Numbered from the stretch's first letter, positions 52,078 to 61,328 are shown. The stretch: 64,000 nt of DNA from Halomonas salipaludis (GCF_002286975.1 NZ_NSKB01000002.1:372001-436000), one strand, 5' to 3'. Numbers and translations are program-made. Notes: a model not told the origin generated them from the sequence alone.

Positions 52078-52088
52078 TGGTCAGACCA
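52078..52088. promoter_or_regulatory. GlcC/FadR-type operator before glcD
   Basis: TGGTCAGACCA is a perfect TGGT-NNN-ACCA palindrome between glcC and glcD, 74 bp upstream of glcD. A neighbouring ACCA...TGGT pair (52070-52081) shares half of it. Confidence 0.6.
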
Positions 52089-52161
52089 CTACACCACAGG
52101 CTGGACAAGGCTGCCCTGAGGGCACAGATTGGATGCCTGACGCGCAAGCTGGGGAGTCACC

Positions 52162-53661
52162 ATGAACATTCTTTACGATGCGGCGCTGGACGGCGAGCTG
52201 CCGCATAACGACAAGGCCGAGGTACGGCAACGCCTCGCCGAGGCAGTGCCCGGCATGACCCTGCTGTATCGCGAGGAGGACCTGCGCCCCTTCGAGTGCG
52301 ACGGCCTCGCCGCCTACCGCGTGCTGCCGATGCTGGTCGCACTGCCCAACAGCCTCGACCAGGTCGAGATGCTGCTCAAGACCTGCCACGCCATGGGCGT
52401 GCCGGTGGTCACCCGCGGCGCCGGCACCGGCCTCTCGGGCGGTGCCCTGCCGCTGGAGCAGGGCGTCCTGCTGGTGATGTCGCGCTTCAAACAGATACTC
52501 GACATCGACCCTGACGCGCGCATTGCGCGCATTCAGCCCGGGGTGCGCAACCTGGCGATCTCCGAGGCTGCGGCGCCCTACGGCCTCTACTACGCACCGG
52601 ATCCGTCGTCGCAGATCGCCTGCTCGATCGGCGGCAACGTCGCCGAGAACGCCGGCGGCGTGCACTGCCTGAAGTATGGCCTCACCGTGCACAACGTGCT
52701 CAAGATCGAGGTGATGACCATCGAAGGCGAGCGCATGACGCTGGGCAGCGAGGCCTTCGACGCCCCCGGCTTCGACCTGCTGGCACTGTTCACCGGCTCC
52801 GAGGGCATGCTCGGCGTGGTCACCGAGGTGACCGTCAAGCTGCTGCCCAAGCCGGAGAGCGCCAAGGTGCTGATGGCCAACTTCGATGACGTCGAAAAGG
52901 CCGGCAAGGCGGTGGGTGACATCATCGCCGCGGGCATCATTCCCGGCGGGCTGGAGATGATGGACAAGCTGGCCATCCAGGCCGCCGAGGATTTCGTCAA
53001 GGCCGGCTACCCGGTGGAGGCCGAAGCGATCCTGCTGTGCGAGCTCGACGGCGTCGAGGCCGACGTCGACGACGATTGCGAGACGGTCAAGCAGGTGCTG
53101 CGCCAGGCCGGCGCCACCGACATCAGCCTGGCCCGCGACGACGCCGAACGCGCCAGGTTCTGGGCAGGTCGCAAGAACGCCTTCCCCGCCGTAGGCCGCA
53201 TGTCGCCGGACTACTACTGCATGGATGGCACCATCCCCCGCCGCGAGCTGCCGCGGGTGCTCAAGGGCATCGCCGCGCTCTCGGAAGAATCCGGCCTGCG
53301 CGTGGCCAATGTCTTCCACGCCGGCGACGGCAACATGCACCCGCTGATCCTGTTCGATGCCAACCAGCCCGGCGAGCTGGAACTGGCCGAGGACGTCGGC
53401 GGCAAGATCCTCGAGCTGTGCGTCGCGGCCGGCGGCTCGATCACCGGCGAGCACGGCGTTGGCCGCGAGAAGATCAACCAGATGTGCGCCCAGTTCCAGC
53501 CCGACGAGATCACCGCTTTCCATGCGGTCAAGGCGGCCTTCGACCCGACCCGCCTGCTCAATCCGGGCAAGAACATCCCCACGCTTGCGCGGTGTGCCGA
53601 ATTCGGCGCCATGCACGTGCATAACAACGAACTGCCGCACCCCGAGCTGCCGCGTTTCTGA
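52162..53661 (+). CDS. glcD: Glycolate oxidase FAD subunit GlcD
   Basis: The 499-residue flavoprotein has the FAD_binding_4 domain (TRGAGTGLSGGALPL, PDPSSQIACSIGGNVAENAGGVHCLKYG, FTGSEGMLGVVTEV) and the C-terminal oxidase domain with HAGDGNMHP and TGEHGVG. With GlcE and GlcF it oxidises glycolate (and D-lactate) to glyoxylate at the membrane. Start 52162 follows GGGGAG. It is the first gene of glcDEF, divergent from glcC. Confidence 0.94.
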   Translation: MNILYDAALDGELPHNDKAEVRQRLAEAVPGMTLLYREEDLRPFECDGLAAYRVLPMLVALPNSLDQVEMLLKTCHAMGVPVVTRGAGTGLSGGALPLEQGVLLVMSRFKQILDIDPDARIARIQPGVRNLAISEAAAPYGLYYAPDPSSQIACSIGGNVAENAGGVHCLKYGLTVHNVLKIEVMTIEGERMTLGSEAFDAPGFDLLALFTGSEGMLGVVTEVTVKLLPKPESAKVLMANFDDVEKAGKAVGDIIAAGIIPGGLEMMDKLAIQAAEDFVKAGYPVEAEAILLCELDGVEADVDDDCETVKQVLRQAGATDISLARDDAERARFWAGRKNAFPAVGRMSPDYYCMDGTIPRRELPRVLKGIAALSEESGLRVANVFHAGDGNMHPLILFDANQPGELELAEDVGGKILELCVAAGGSITGEHGVGREKINQMCAQFQPDEITAFHAVKAAFDPTRLLNPGKNIPTLARCAEFGAMHVHNNELPHPELPRF

Positions 53662-53670
53662 GGAGCCACC

Positions 53671-54744
53671 ATGGCAGATAGTGTTTCCCTACACGACCAA
53701 GATAACAGCGAGGCGCTGTGCGAGCAGGTACGCCGAGCCGACCGCGACAAGACCCCACTGCGCATCGTCGGTGGCAACACCAAAGCCTTCTACGGCCGCC
53801 CCGTGCAAGGCGTCGAACTGTCGACCCGCGAGCACCGCGGCATCAGCCATTACGACCCCGTCGAGCTGATCGTCTCGGTGCGCGCCGGCACCCCGCTGGC
53901 AGAGCTGGAAGCAGCGCTCGACGCCGAGGGGCAGCGCCTGCCCTGCGAACCACCTCACTTCGGTGCCGGCGCCACGCTCGGCGGCATGATCGCCTGCGGA
54001 CTGTCAGGCCCGCGCCGCCCCTGGGCCGGTAGCGTGCGCGACCTGGTGCTCGGCACCCGAGTGATCACCCACGAGGGCAAGCAGCTGCGCTTCGGCGGCG
54101 AGGTCATGAAGAACGTCGCCGGCTACGACCTGTCGCGGCTGATGGTCGGCGCCCAGGGCACCCTCGGGCTGCTCACCGAAGTCTCGCTCAAGGTGCTGCC
54201 CAAGCCCGCCGCCAGCCACAGCCTGCGCCTCGAACTGCCGCTCGACGCGGCGCTGACCAAGCTCGCCGAATGGGGCCGCCAGCCACTGCCGCTGTCTGCG
54301 GCCAGCTATCACGACGGGGCCCTGCACCTGCGTCTCGAGGGCGGCGTGAGCTCGGTGGCGGCGACCCGCGAGCGCCTTGGCGGTGACAACCTCGATGCCG
54401 GCTACTGGGAAGAATTGCGCGAACTGCGCCTGGCCTTCTTCTGCGCCGACCAACGCCCGCTGTGGCGCCTGTCGCTGCCCAACAATACGCCGCCGCTAGG
54501 CGTGGATGGCGAAGTGCTCTACGACTGGGCCGGCGCCCAGCGCTGGCTGAAGAGCGACGCCGACGCCGCTGACATACGCGAGGCCTGCGCTCGCGCCGGC
54601 GGCCACGCCACCTGCTATACGCCGGGGGTTGCCGAGCCATTCACGCCGCTGGCAGCGGTGGTGGCCAAGTACCATCGCAACCTCAAGGCCGAGCTCGACC
54701 CCAACGGGATCTTCAACCCCGGCCGACTCTACGCGGAGGTCTGA
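53671..54744 (+). CDS. glcE: Glycolate oxidase subunit GlcE
   Basis: The 357-residue protein is a shorter FAD_binding_4 protein: RIVGGNTKAFYGRP, GAGATLGGMIACGLSGPRRP, and LMVGAQGTLGLLTEVSLKVLPKP. It is required with GlcD and GlcF for activity. Start 53671 follows GAGGAG, 9 bp after the glcD stop. Confidence 0.93.
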   Translation: MADSVSLHDQDNSEALCEQVRRADRDKTPLRIVGGNTKAFYGRPVQGVELSTREHRGISHYDPVELIVSVRAGTPLAELEAALDAEGQRLPCEPPHFGAGATLGGMIACGLSGPRRPWAGSVRDLVLGTRVITHEGKQLRFGGEVMKNVAGYDLSRLMVGAQGTLGLLTEVSLKVLPKPAASHSLRLELPLDAALTKLAEWGRQPLPLSAASYHDGALHLRLEGGVSSVAATRERLGGDNLDAGYWEELRELRLAFFCADQRPLWRLSLPNNTPPLGVDGEVLYDWAGAQRWLKSDADAADIREACARAGGHATCYTPGVAEPFTPLAAVVAKYHRNLKAELDPNGIFNPGRLYAEV

Positions 54745-56004
54745 ATGCAGACGCACTTTACCCCTGAAGACCTCGAAAAACCGCACATCCAGGAAGCCGA
54801 CCGCGTACTGCGCAGCTGCGTGCACTGCGGCTTCTGCAACGCCACCTGCCCCACCTACCAGCTGCTCGGCGACGAGCGTGACGGCCCCCGCGGGCGCATC
54901 TACCTGATCAAGGAGCTGCTCGAGAGCCGCGACGACGACGACCAGGTCACCGCCGAGACGCGCCTGCATCTCGACCGCTGCCTGACCTGCCGCAACTGCG
55001 AGACCACCTGTCCCTCCGGCGTCGAGTACCACAAGTTGCTCGACATTGGCCGCGCCGAGATCGAACGCCGGGTGCCGCGCAGCACCGGCGAGCGCGCCCA
55101 GCGCTACGCCCTGCGCAAGATGCTGGTGGAGCCCAAGCGCTTCCAGGCGCTGCTCAAGCTCGGCCAGACCTTCAAGCCGCTGGTGCCCGGCGCGCTGAGG
55201 AGCAAGATGCCACCGGCGCCGGTGGACGCCGGCCAGCGCCCCGATCATCGCCACCAGCCGCGTCAGATGCTGATCCTCGAAGGCTGCGTCCAGCCGGGGC
55301 TGTCGCCCAATACCAATGCCGCCACCGCGCGGGTGCTGGATCGCCTCGGCATCGGCCTGACCCCGGTCAGCGAGGCCGGCTGCTGCGGCGCCATCGACTT
55401 CCATCTCAACGCCCAGGACGATGGCCGTGCGCGCATGCGTACCAATATCGACGCCTGGTGGCCGCATATCGAGAAAGAGGGCGAGGCAGGGGTGGAAGCA
55501 ATAGTCCAGACCGCCAGCGGCTGCGGCGCCTTCGTCAAGGAGTACGGCGAGATGCTCGCCGACGACCCAGCGTACGCCGAAAAAGCCAAGCGCGTCAGCG
55601 CCCTGGCCAAGGACCTGGTCGAGGTGTTGCGCGACGAGGAGCTCGACGACCTGGCGGTAAGCGAAACCCGCAAGCTGGCCTTCCACTGCCCCTGCACCCT
55701 GCAGCACGCCCAGAAGCTCGGCGGTGCGGTGGAGGGCGTGCTCACCCGGCTAGGCTTCGCGCTGACGCCGGTGGCCGACGCTCACCTGTGCTGCGGCTCG
55801 GCGGGCACCTACTCGATCACCCAGCCCGAGCTTGCCACCCAGCTACGCGACAACAAGCTCGATGCCCTGGAAGCCGGCAAGCCGGAAACCATCGTGACGG
55901 CCAATATCGGCTGCCAGACCCACCTCGCCGGCGCCGGACGCACCCCGGTTCGCCACTGGATCGAGATCGTCGATGAGGCAATAGAGCCCTCTGTGGGTAG
56001 CTAG
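54745..56004 (+). CDS. glcF: Glycolate oxidase iron-sulfur subunit GlcF
   Basis: The 419-residue protein has two 4Fe-4S motifs, C25-x2-C28-x2-C31-x3-C35 and C79-x2-C82-x2-C85-x3-C89, and two later CCG domains (GCCGAIDFH, CCGSAGTYS). It passes electrons from the flavin subunits to quinone. It begins directly after the glcE stop. A family B repeat follows before the glcG-like gene. Confidence 0.94.
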   Translation: MQTHFTPEDLEKPHIQEADRVLRSCVHCGFCNATCPTYQLLGDERDGPRGRIYLIKELLESRDDDDQVTAETRLHLDRCLTCRNCETTCPSGVEYHKLLDIGRAEIERRVPRSTGERAQRYALRKMLVEPKRFQALLKLGQTFKPLVPGALRSKMPPAPVDAGQRPDHRHQPRQMLILEGCVQPGLSPNTNAATARVLDRLGIGLTPVSEAGCCGAIDFHLNAQDDGRARMRTNIDAWWPHIEKEGEAGVEAIVQTASGCGAFVKEYGEMLADDPAYAEKAKRVSALAKDLVEVLRDEELDDLAVSETRKLAFHCPCTLQHAQKLGGAVEGVLTRLGFALTPVADAHLCCGSAGTYSITQPELATQLRDNKLDALEAGKPETIVTANIGCQTHLAGAGRTPVRHWIEIVDEAIEPSVGS

Positions 56005-56033
56005 ACTCGGCTAGCAGTGTTGCCAGCGGTAGG

Positions 56034-56132
56034 GGCGCCGGGGACAGGGCGAAGAGGAGGTTCGACGCCATGGATGGCGTCGGTAGCGCCCAGGGAGGGG
56101 TTTACAGCGCCTCCTCGAAGCGCTGTCGCCGG
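56034..56132. repeat. Intergenic repeat family B, copy 1
   Basis: A 99-bp element starts GCCGGGGACAGG and GAAGAGGAGG and ends CGCCTCCTC...GCTGTCGCCGG, so the arms are inverted. The middle is a hairpin GACGCC-ATGGAT-GGCGTC followed by AGCGCCCAGGGAGGGGTTTA. Nearly the same blocks recur at 61329-61504. GAGGAGG before ATG looks like a start signal, but the CCTCCTC arm could mask it. Confidence 0.75.
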
Positions 56133-56215
56133 AACAGCCTCGGTGATACGCGCCACGTATGCTGTGTCACTTCTTATAGAAAATAGTGAACTGTTCAAAT
56201 CATCAGGAGATATTC

Positions 56216-56617
56216 ATGAAAACCAAATCCGTACTCACCCTGACCGACGTCAACGCCATCCTCGATGCCGCCCAGCAGGAAGCCGAGGCCAACGGCTGGG
56301 CAGTGACCATTGCCGTGGCCGACGACGGCGGCCACCTGCTCGGCCTTCGCCGCCTCGATGGCGCAGCCCCCATGACTCCCGGGGTCGCCAGCGAAAAGGC
56401 ACGTAGCGCTGCCCTGGGCTGCAAGGAGACACAAGTCTTCGAAGAGATGATCAACGGCGGCCGTAACGCCTTCCTGTCGGCACCGATGCAAGGCCTGTTG
56501 TCCGGTGGCGTGCCGGTACTGGTCGACGGCCAGGTCGCCGGCACCGTGGGGGTTTCCGGGGTCAAACCCGACCAGGACGTCCAGGTCGCCAAGGCCGGCA
56601 TCGCCGCCGTTAGCTAA
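56216..56617 (+). CDS. glcG: GlcG/HbpS-family protein after glcDEF
   Basis: The 133-residue protein shows LTLTDVNAILDAAQQEAEANGW, IAVADDGGHLLGLRRLDGA, ASEKARSAALG and GTVGVSGVKPDQDVQVA, the GlcG pattern. E. coli has glcG directly after glcF; the function of GlcG is not established. ATG 56216 follows AGGAGA. About 210 bp with a family B repeat separate it from glcF, and a strong terminator follows. Confidence 0.86.
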   Translation: MKTKSVLTLTDVNAILDAAQQEAEANGWAVTIAVADDGGHLLGLRRLDGAAPMTPGVASEKARSAALGCKETQVFEEMINGGRNAFLSAPMQGLLSGGVPVLVDGQVAGTVGVSGVKPDQDVQVAKAGIAAVS

Positions 56618-56624
56618 GTCTCAC

Positions 56625-56651
56625 CGCTGCCCGCCTTGATGGCGGGCAGCG
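56625..56651. terminator. Hairpin between glcG-like gene and convergent LysR gene
   Basis: A perfect 11-bp stem (56625-56635 with 56641-56651) with loop TTGAT starts 8 bp past the glcG-like stop and 5 bp past the LysR stop. It probably ends both transcripts. Confidence 0.65.
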
Positions 56652-56655
56652 CCCC

Positions 56656-57552
56656 TTACCCCGTCCTCTCCAGCAGCCAGTCGCGAAACAGCTGTCTCGC
56701 GCTGCCGCCACCGCCGCGTCCGTCGATCAGGCCATAGCCTCCCCCCGTACTCAGCGTCATGCCCTCGAGTCCTACCAGGACACCACTGGCGAGTTGATCA
56801 TCGATCAACCCCCGCCAGCCCAGGCCAATGCCCTGGCCGGCGATCACCGCCTGGATCAACAAGGTGTAATTGTTGAAGGTCAGCTCCGCCGGCTGCACGT
56901 AGGCCATATCGGCCAAGGCCTTGAAGTATGCCGGCCAGTCGAGCCAGTGCTGGCCCGGCTCGCTCAACAGCGCCATCAGCGGCAGTTCGCTGAGCCTCGC
57001 CAGGCTATCGATCGGGCCGTGCTGGTCGAGAAACGCCGGGCTGCATACCGGCATCACCGTCTCATCGAACAGCCTGGGCACGCCGCTCAGGGTGCGCGCA
57101 TCGCAGAACAGCAGCGCCACGTCGACCTCCTGATCGTGCCAGTCGCGGCCGCCCTGATGGGTCATGATGCGCACGTCGATATCCGCATGCCGCTGGCGGA
57201 ACTGCGGCAGTCGCGGCAGCAGCCAGTAGGCGGCGAACGAGAAGTCGGTAAGGATATTGACCTGCGGATGACGATGCTGACGCTGCAGACGGTCGAGGGT
57301 GCGCTCGATGGTGGCAAAGCCCTCCTGCACGCTGACGAACAGCGCCTGACCGGCCTCGGTAAGACGCACCCCGCGATAGATGCGCTCGAACAGCGGCATG
57401 CCCAGTTGCTCCTCCAGCGCTCGCACCTGCTGGCTTACCGCCGACTGGGTCGAGTGCAGCTCGCCGGCGGCGGCCGTGAAGCTCAGATGCCGCGCCGCTG
57501 CCTCGAACACCCGCAGCCCGTGGGGCGACACCCGCCTGCCGATCAACGACAT
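56656..57552 (-). CDS. LysR-family regulator, divergent from betC
   Basis: The 298-residue protein has the LysR helix-turn-helix (SFTAAAGELHSTQSAVSQQVRALEEQLGMPLFER, about residues 24-57) and a two-lobed effector domain. LysR genes beside choline-sulfatase genes are usual, so choline sulfate or choline is the likely effector. A TAAT-N7-ATTA dyad sits in the 112-bp gap to betC. The region just before ATG 57552 has only a weak ribosome-binding site. Confidence 0.85.
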   Translation of the reverse strand: MSLIGRRVSPHGLRVFEAAARHLSFTAAAGELHSTQSAVSQQVRALEEQLGMPLFERIYRGVRLTEAGQALFVSVQEGFATIERTLDRLQRQHRHPQVNILTDFSFAAYWLLPRLPQFRQRHADIDVRIMTHQGGRDWHDQEVDVALLFCDARTLSGVPRLFDETVMPVCSPAFLDQHGPIDSLARLSELPLMALLSEPGQHWLDWPAYFKALADMAYVQPAELTFNNYTLLIQAVIAGQGIGLGWRGLIDDQLASGVLVGLEGMTLSTGGGYGLIDGRGGGGSARQLFRDWLLERTG

Positions 57553-57561
57553 TAGCCCACC

Positions 57562-57576
57562 TAATGACTTGGATTA
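57562..57576. promoter_or_regulatory. Dyad between LysR and betC
   Basis: TAATGACTTGGATTA (TAAT-N7-ATTA) is symmetrical at its ends and lies 10 bp upstream of the LysR start in the divergent promoter region. It has the AT-rich split form of LysR sites. Confidence 0.4.
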
Positions 57577-57664
57577 ATATTTAGCGAGTTTACAGGATTT
57601 CGCATAAGGCATGAGACTAGATGACAGCCCACCCACCCGCCACTGTCGACGCGAGGTATTCGCC

Positions 57665-59191
57665 ATGCCGGCCAAGCAACCGCACATCCTGTTCCTGATG
57701 GCCGATCAGATGACCGCCAGCAAGCTGCCGTTCTACGGCCACTCGCTGGTCAAGACGCCGCACCTGTCGCGACTCGCCGCCGAGGGGGTGGTGTTCGACT
57801 CCGCCTACTGCAACAGCCCGCTGTGTGCACCGTCGCGCTTCACACTGATGGCCGGCCAGCTGCCGTCGCGGATCGGCGGTTACGACAACGCCGCCGAGTT
57901 CGCCGCTGACATTCCCACTTACGCCCACTACCTGCGCGACGCCGGCTACTTCACCGCACTCACCGGCAAGATGCACTTCTGTGGACCTGACCAGCTGCAC
58001 GGCTTCGAGGAGCGCCTGACCACCGACATCTACCCCGCCGACTTCGGCTGGTTCGTCGACTGGGAGAACTTCCACGAACGGCCCAGCTACTATCACAACA
58101 TGGCCTCGGTCACCCAGGCTGGGCCCTGTGTTCGCTCCAACCAGATCGACTTCGACGACGAAGTGGCCTTTCGCGCCCAGCGCTTCCTCTACGACTATGC
58201 CCGCAACGGCGAGACGCGGCCGTTCTGCCTGACGGTGTCGCTGACTCACCCCCACGACCCCTACACCATTGCCCAGGAGTACTGGGACCGCTACCAGCAT
58301 GATGCCATCGACATGCCCCGCGTGCCCTACAGCCGCACGCTGATGGATCCCCACTCCCAGCGCTTGCGCCACGTCTACCAGTTGGAGGAGGGCGGCGTCA
58401 GCGATGCGCAGATTCGCAATGCCCGCCACGCCTACTACGGGGCGCTGAGTTACGTCGACGACCAGATCGGTGCGGTGCTAAAGGCGCTAGAGGAGACCGG
58501 CCTGGCCGACGACACCATCATCGTGTTCTCCGGCGACCACGGCGACATGCTTGGCGAGCGCGGCCTGTGGTACAAGATGAGCTGGTTCGAGGATTCGGCG
58601 CGGGTGCCGATGCTGGTCCACGCCCCCGGCCGCTTTGCGCCAGGCCGGGTCAGCCAGTCGGTCTCGACCATGGACCTGCTGCCGACCTTCGCCGAGCTGG
58701 CAAACCACGGCCAGCCCCCCGAGTATGCGGTGCCGGTGGACGGCCGCAGCCTGCTGCCGCACCTCACTGGCCAGGGCGGCCACGATGAAGCGATCGGCGA
58801 ATATCTTAGTGAGGGCGCCATCGCTCCGCTGCTGATGATTCGCCGCGGCCGCTACAAGTTCGTGCACAGCGCCCCCGACCCCGACCAGCTATTCGACCTC
58901 GAGGCCGACCCGCTGGAGCTGACCAACCTGGCCGAGGATCCCGCACACCTGGACCTGTGCAAAGCGTTTCGCGACGAGCTCGCCAGCCGCTGGGACTATG
59001 CACGCCTGCATGACGAAGTGATCGCCAGCCAGCGGCGTCGCAAGCTGGTATCGCGGGCGCTAAAGCAGGGCAGGGTCACCCCCTGGGACCACCAGCCGCA
59101 TTTCGATGCCAGCCAGCAGTACATGCGCAATACCATCGATCTCGACGACCTCGAGCGCCGCGCACGCTTCCCGGTGGTTGGCGACACCTGA
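57665..59191 (+). CDS. betC: Choline-sulfatase BetC
   Basis: The 508-residue sulfatase carries the C54-A-P-S-R58 motif, whose Cys is converted to formylglycine, metal-binding LMADQMT near the N-terminus and FSGDHGDMLGERGLWYKM. The C-terminal WDHQPHFDASQQYMRN segment is typical of choline-sulfatases. It hydrolyses choline-O-sulfate to choline, the precursor of glycine betaine. ATG 57665 follows GAGGT; 18 upstream codons are unlikely to be used. A BCCT carrier gene follows; betA/betB are not in the window. Confidence 0.92.
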   Translation: MPAKQPHILFLMADQMTASKLPFYGHSLVKTPHLSRLAAEGVVFDSAYCNSPLCAPSRFTLMAGQLPSRIGGYDNAAEFAADIPTYAHYLRDAGYFTALTGKMHFCGPDQLHGFEERLTTDIYPADFGWFVDWENFHERPSYYHNMASVTQAGPCVRSNQIDFDDEVAFRAQRFLYDYARNGETRPFCLTVSLTHPHDPYTIAQEYWDRYQHDAIDMPRVPYSRTLMDPHSQRLRHVYQLEEGGVSDAQIRNARHAYYGALSYVDDQIGAVLKALEETGLADDTIIVFSGDHGDMLGERGLWYKMSWFEDSARVPMLVHAPGRFAPGRVSQSVSTMDLLPTFAELANHGQPPEYAVPVDGRSLLPHLTGQGGHDEAIGEYLSEGAIAPLLMIRRGRYKFVHSAPDPDQLFDLEADPLELTNLAEDPAHLDLCKAFRDELASRWDYARLHDEVIASQRRRKLVSRALKQGRVTPWDHQPHFDASQQYMRNTIDLDDLERRARFPVVGDT

Positions 59192-59297
59192 CGCAGCGAG
59201 GCTAGCACCCTGACATTTTCGCACAGAGCCAAGGCTGTACACTTATGAGACACCCCCTCACGACTCCATAACCTAACAATCACAGGAGAACACTCTC

Positions 59298-60947
59298 ATG
59301 AGCTCAACGAGCGACCCCTCGTCACCTCCCGGGGCCAACGACATGCAAACCGACTATGTCGTTGGTCAAGACAATGTCGAAGGGAGCCTCGGCCCCATCG
59401 GCTTCGATATCCACAACCGCGTCTTCGCCGTATCGGCACTCGCCTCGGTCGTCTTCATCCTCCTCACCCTGATGTTCCCCGAACGAGCCGGCGGCATCTT
59501 CCAGTCCATCGTCGGCTTCTCCACCGGCACCCTGGACTGGTATTTCATGCTGGTGGTGGATTTCTTCATCCTGTTCTGCGTGGCGCTGGTGGTGCTGCCC
59601 TATGGCTCGATCCGGCTCGGCGGACCGGACGCGCGGCCGGATTACAACTACCTGTCGTGGTTCTCGATGCTGTTCGCCGCCGGTATCGGTATCGGGCTGC
59701 TGTTCTTCGGGGTGCTGGAGCCGGTCTATCATGCCAACGTCTCCTTGCCGCTGGGCATTCCCTCGCCGTTTGGCGACGGCGGCGCGCTCGACCCGGAGGC
59801 GATTCCCGGCGCCACCGCCATGGGCCTTGCCGGCACCTACCTGCACTGGGGCATCCACGGCTGGGCGGTCTACGTGGTGATGGCGCTGGCGCTGGCCATC
59901 TTCACCTACAACAAGGGTCTGCCGTTCTCGATTCGCTCGGCCTTCTTTCCCATCCTCGGCGACCGCGTGTGGGGCTGGTGGGGCCACGCCATCGATATCC
60001 TGGCGGTGTTTTCCACCCTGTTCGGGTTGGCGACGTCGCTGGGGCTCGGCGCCCAGCAGGCCAATGCGGGGATGAATTTCGTGTTTGGCCTCGAGGTCAC
60101 GACCACCACCCAGGTCATCATCATCCTGCTGGTGACCGCCGCAGCGCTGGTCTCGGTGTGGCGCGGGCTCGAGGGCGGCGTCAAGAAGCTTTCCGAAATC
60201 AACATGGTGCTGGCGGTGCTGTTCTTCTTCTTCGTGCTGTTTGCCGGCCCCACGCTGGTCGCCCTGAGCGGCTTCTTTACCGGCCTCACCACCTATGTAA
60301 GGGAGCTCGCCCCGCTATCGGCTCCTTTCGGCCGTGACGACGACGCCTACCGCCAGGCCTGGACCATCTTCTACTGGGCCTGGTGGATCAGCTGGGCACC
60401 GTTCGTCGGCATGTTCATCGCCCGGGTCTCGCGGGGACGCACGATTCGTGAATTCGTGATCTGCGTGTTGCTGATTCCCAGCCTGTTCATCTTCGTCTGG
60501 ATGGGGGTATTCGGCGCGACCGCGCTGGATCAGCTCTACGCCAGCCCCGACACCAGTCTGGTCAAGGAGTACGTGATCGACACCTACAGCCCCGAGCTGT
60601 CGCTGTTCGGCATGCTCAACGAGCTGCCGCTGACCGGCCTGATGTCGACCCTGGCCATCGTGCTGGCGCTGATCTTCTTCATCACCTCGTCGGACTCCGG
60701 CTCGCTGGTGATCGATACCATCACCGCCGGCGGCAAGATCGATGCGCCGCGTCCCCAGCGCATGTTCTGGGCCACGGTGGAGGGCTTCATCGCCATCGTG
60801 CTGCTGATCGGCGGCGGGCTCTCGGCACTGCAGGCCGGGGTGACGGCGACGGCGATTCCGTTCTCCGTGGTGATGCTGCTGATGTGCTATACCATTATCA
60901 AGGCGCTGAATGGCGAGCTGCGCCAACTGCGCCAAAAACCCTCTTGA
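59298..60947 (+). CDS. BCCT-family transporter (choline/betaine type)
   Basis: The 549-residue protein has about 12 hydrophobic spans and the BCCT signature FYWAWWISWAPFVGMFIARVSRGRTIREF; the early DYNYLSWFSMLFAAGIGIGLLFFGVLEP stretch is typical too. It would import choline, choline sulfate or betaine with Na+ or H+. The hydrophilic C-tail is short (about 10-15 residues), unlike the long tail of E. coli BetT, so osmotic gating may differ. Start 59298 follows AGGAGA. BetC upstream makes choline sulfate or choline the likely substrate. Confidence 0.9.
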   Translation: MSSTSDPSSPPGANDMQTDYVVGQDNVEGSLGPIGFDIHNRVFAVSALASVVFILLTLMFPERAGGIFQSIVGFSTGTLDWYFMLVVDFFILFCVALVVLPYGSIRLGGPDARPDYNYLSWFSMLFAAGIGIGLLFFGVLEPVYHANVSLPLGIPSPFGDGGALDPEAIPGATAMGLAGTYLHWGIHGWAVYVVMALALAIFTYNKGLPFSIRSAFFPILGDRVWGWWGHAIDILAVFSTLFGLATSLGLGAQQANAGMNFVFGLEVTTTTQVIIILLVTAAALVSVWRGLEGGVKKLSEINMVLAVLFFFFVLFAGPTLVALSGFFTGLTTYVRELAPLSAPFGRDDDAYRQAWTIFYWAWWISWAPFVGMFIARVSRGRTIREFVICVLLIPSLFIFVWMGVFGATALDQLYASPDTSLVKEYVIDTYSPELSLFGMLNELPLTGLMSTLAIVLALIFFITSSDSGSLVIDTITAGGKIDAPRPQRMFWATVEGFIAIVLLIGGGLSALQAGVTATAIPFSVVMLLMCYTIIKALNGELRQLRQKPS

Positions 60948-60985
60948 GGGCTAGTTAAGCCGACGGGCACGGAAGGAGGCGATCC

Positions 60986-61252
60986 ATGGCAGGCGGCTGG
61001 TCACGCGATGGTGCCGAGCAGGAGCAGATCGAGAGTACGCTGGAAGATGCGCTGCAGCGGGTACGCAGCCAGCTTCCCAGCGGCGAGAGCCTGCGCCACT
61101 GCGAGGAATGCGGCGACGAGATTCCCCAAGCGCGCCGCGAGGCGATCAAGGGCGTGCGCCTGTGCATCGCCTGCCAGAGCGAACGCGACAAGCAGCAGAC
61201 GTCCTATAGTGGCTACAACCGTCGCGGCAGCAAGGACAGCCAGCTGCGCTGA
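60986..61252 (+). CDS. DksA/TraR-family C4 zinc-finger protein
   Basis: The 88-residue protein has C39-x2-C42 and C60-x2-C63 with 17 residues between the pairs, the TraR/DksA zinc finger, after a short helical N-terminus. It resembles E. coli YbiI. Such proteins may bind RNA polymerase's secondary channel, but short ones lacking the DksA coiled coil are mostly uncharacterised. Start 60986 follows GGAGG. Confidence 0.85.
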   Translation: MAGGWSRDGAEQEQIESTLEDALQRVRSQLPSGESLRHCEECGDEIPQARREAIKGVRLCIACQSERDKQQTSYSGYNRRGSKDSQLR

Positions 61253-61328
61253 CGCCGGCAACGGTAGCCGTTACGCAGTGGCTATCACAGATCCTCAGGG
61301 TGATCGCAGTTGCCTCTAAGCGAAGGAC

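Noticed and set aside
52081-53640. Minus-strand open frame of 519 codons opposite glcD
   Set aside because: glcD is unmistakable, and this frame would also run into the glcC-glcD promoter region.
56071-56187. Small open frame starting at the ATG after GAGGAGG in repeat B copy 1
   Set aside because: The start signal can be masked by the CCTCCTC arm, and copy 2 has a different downstream frame, so a conserved peptide is unlikely.
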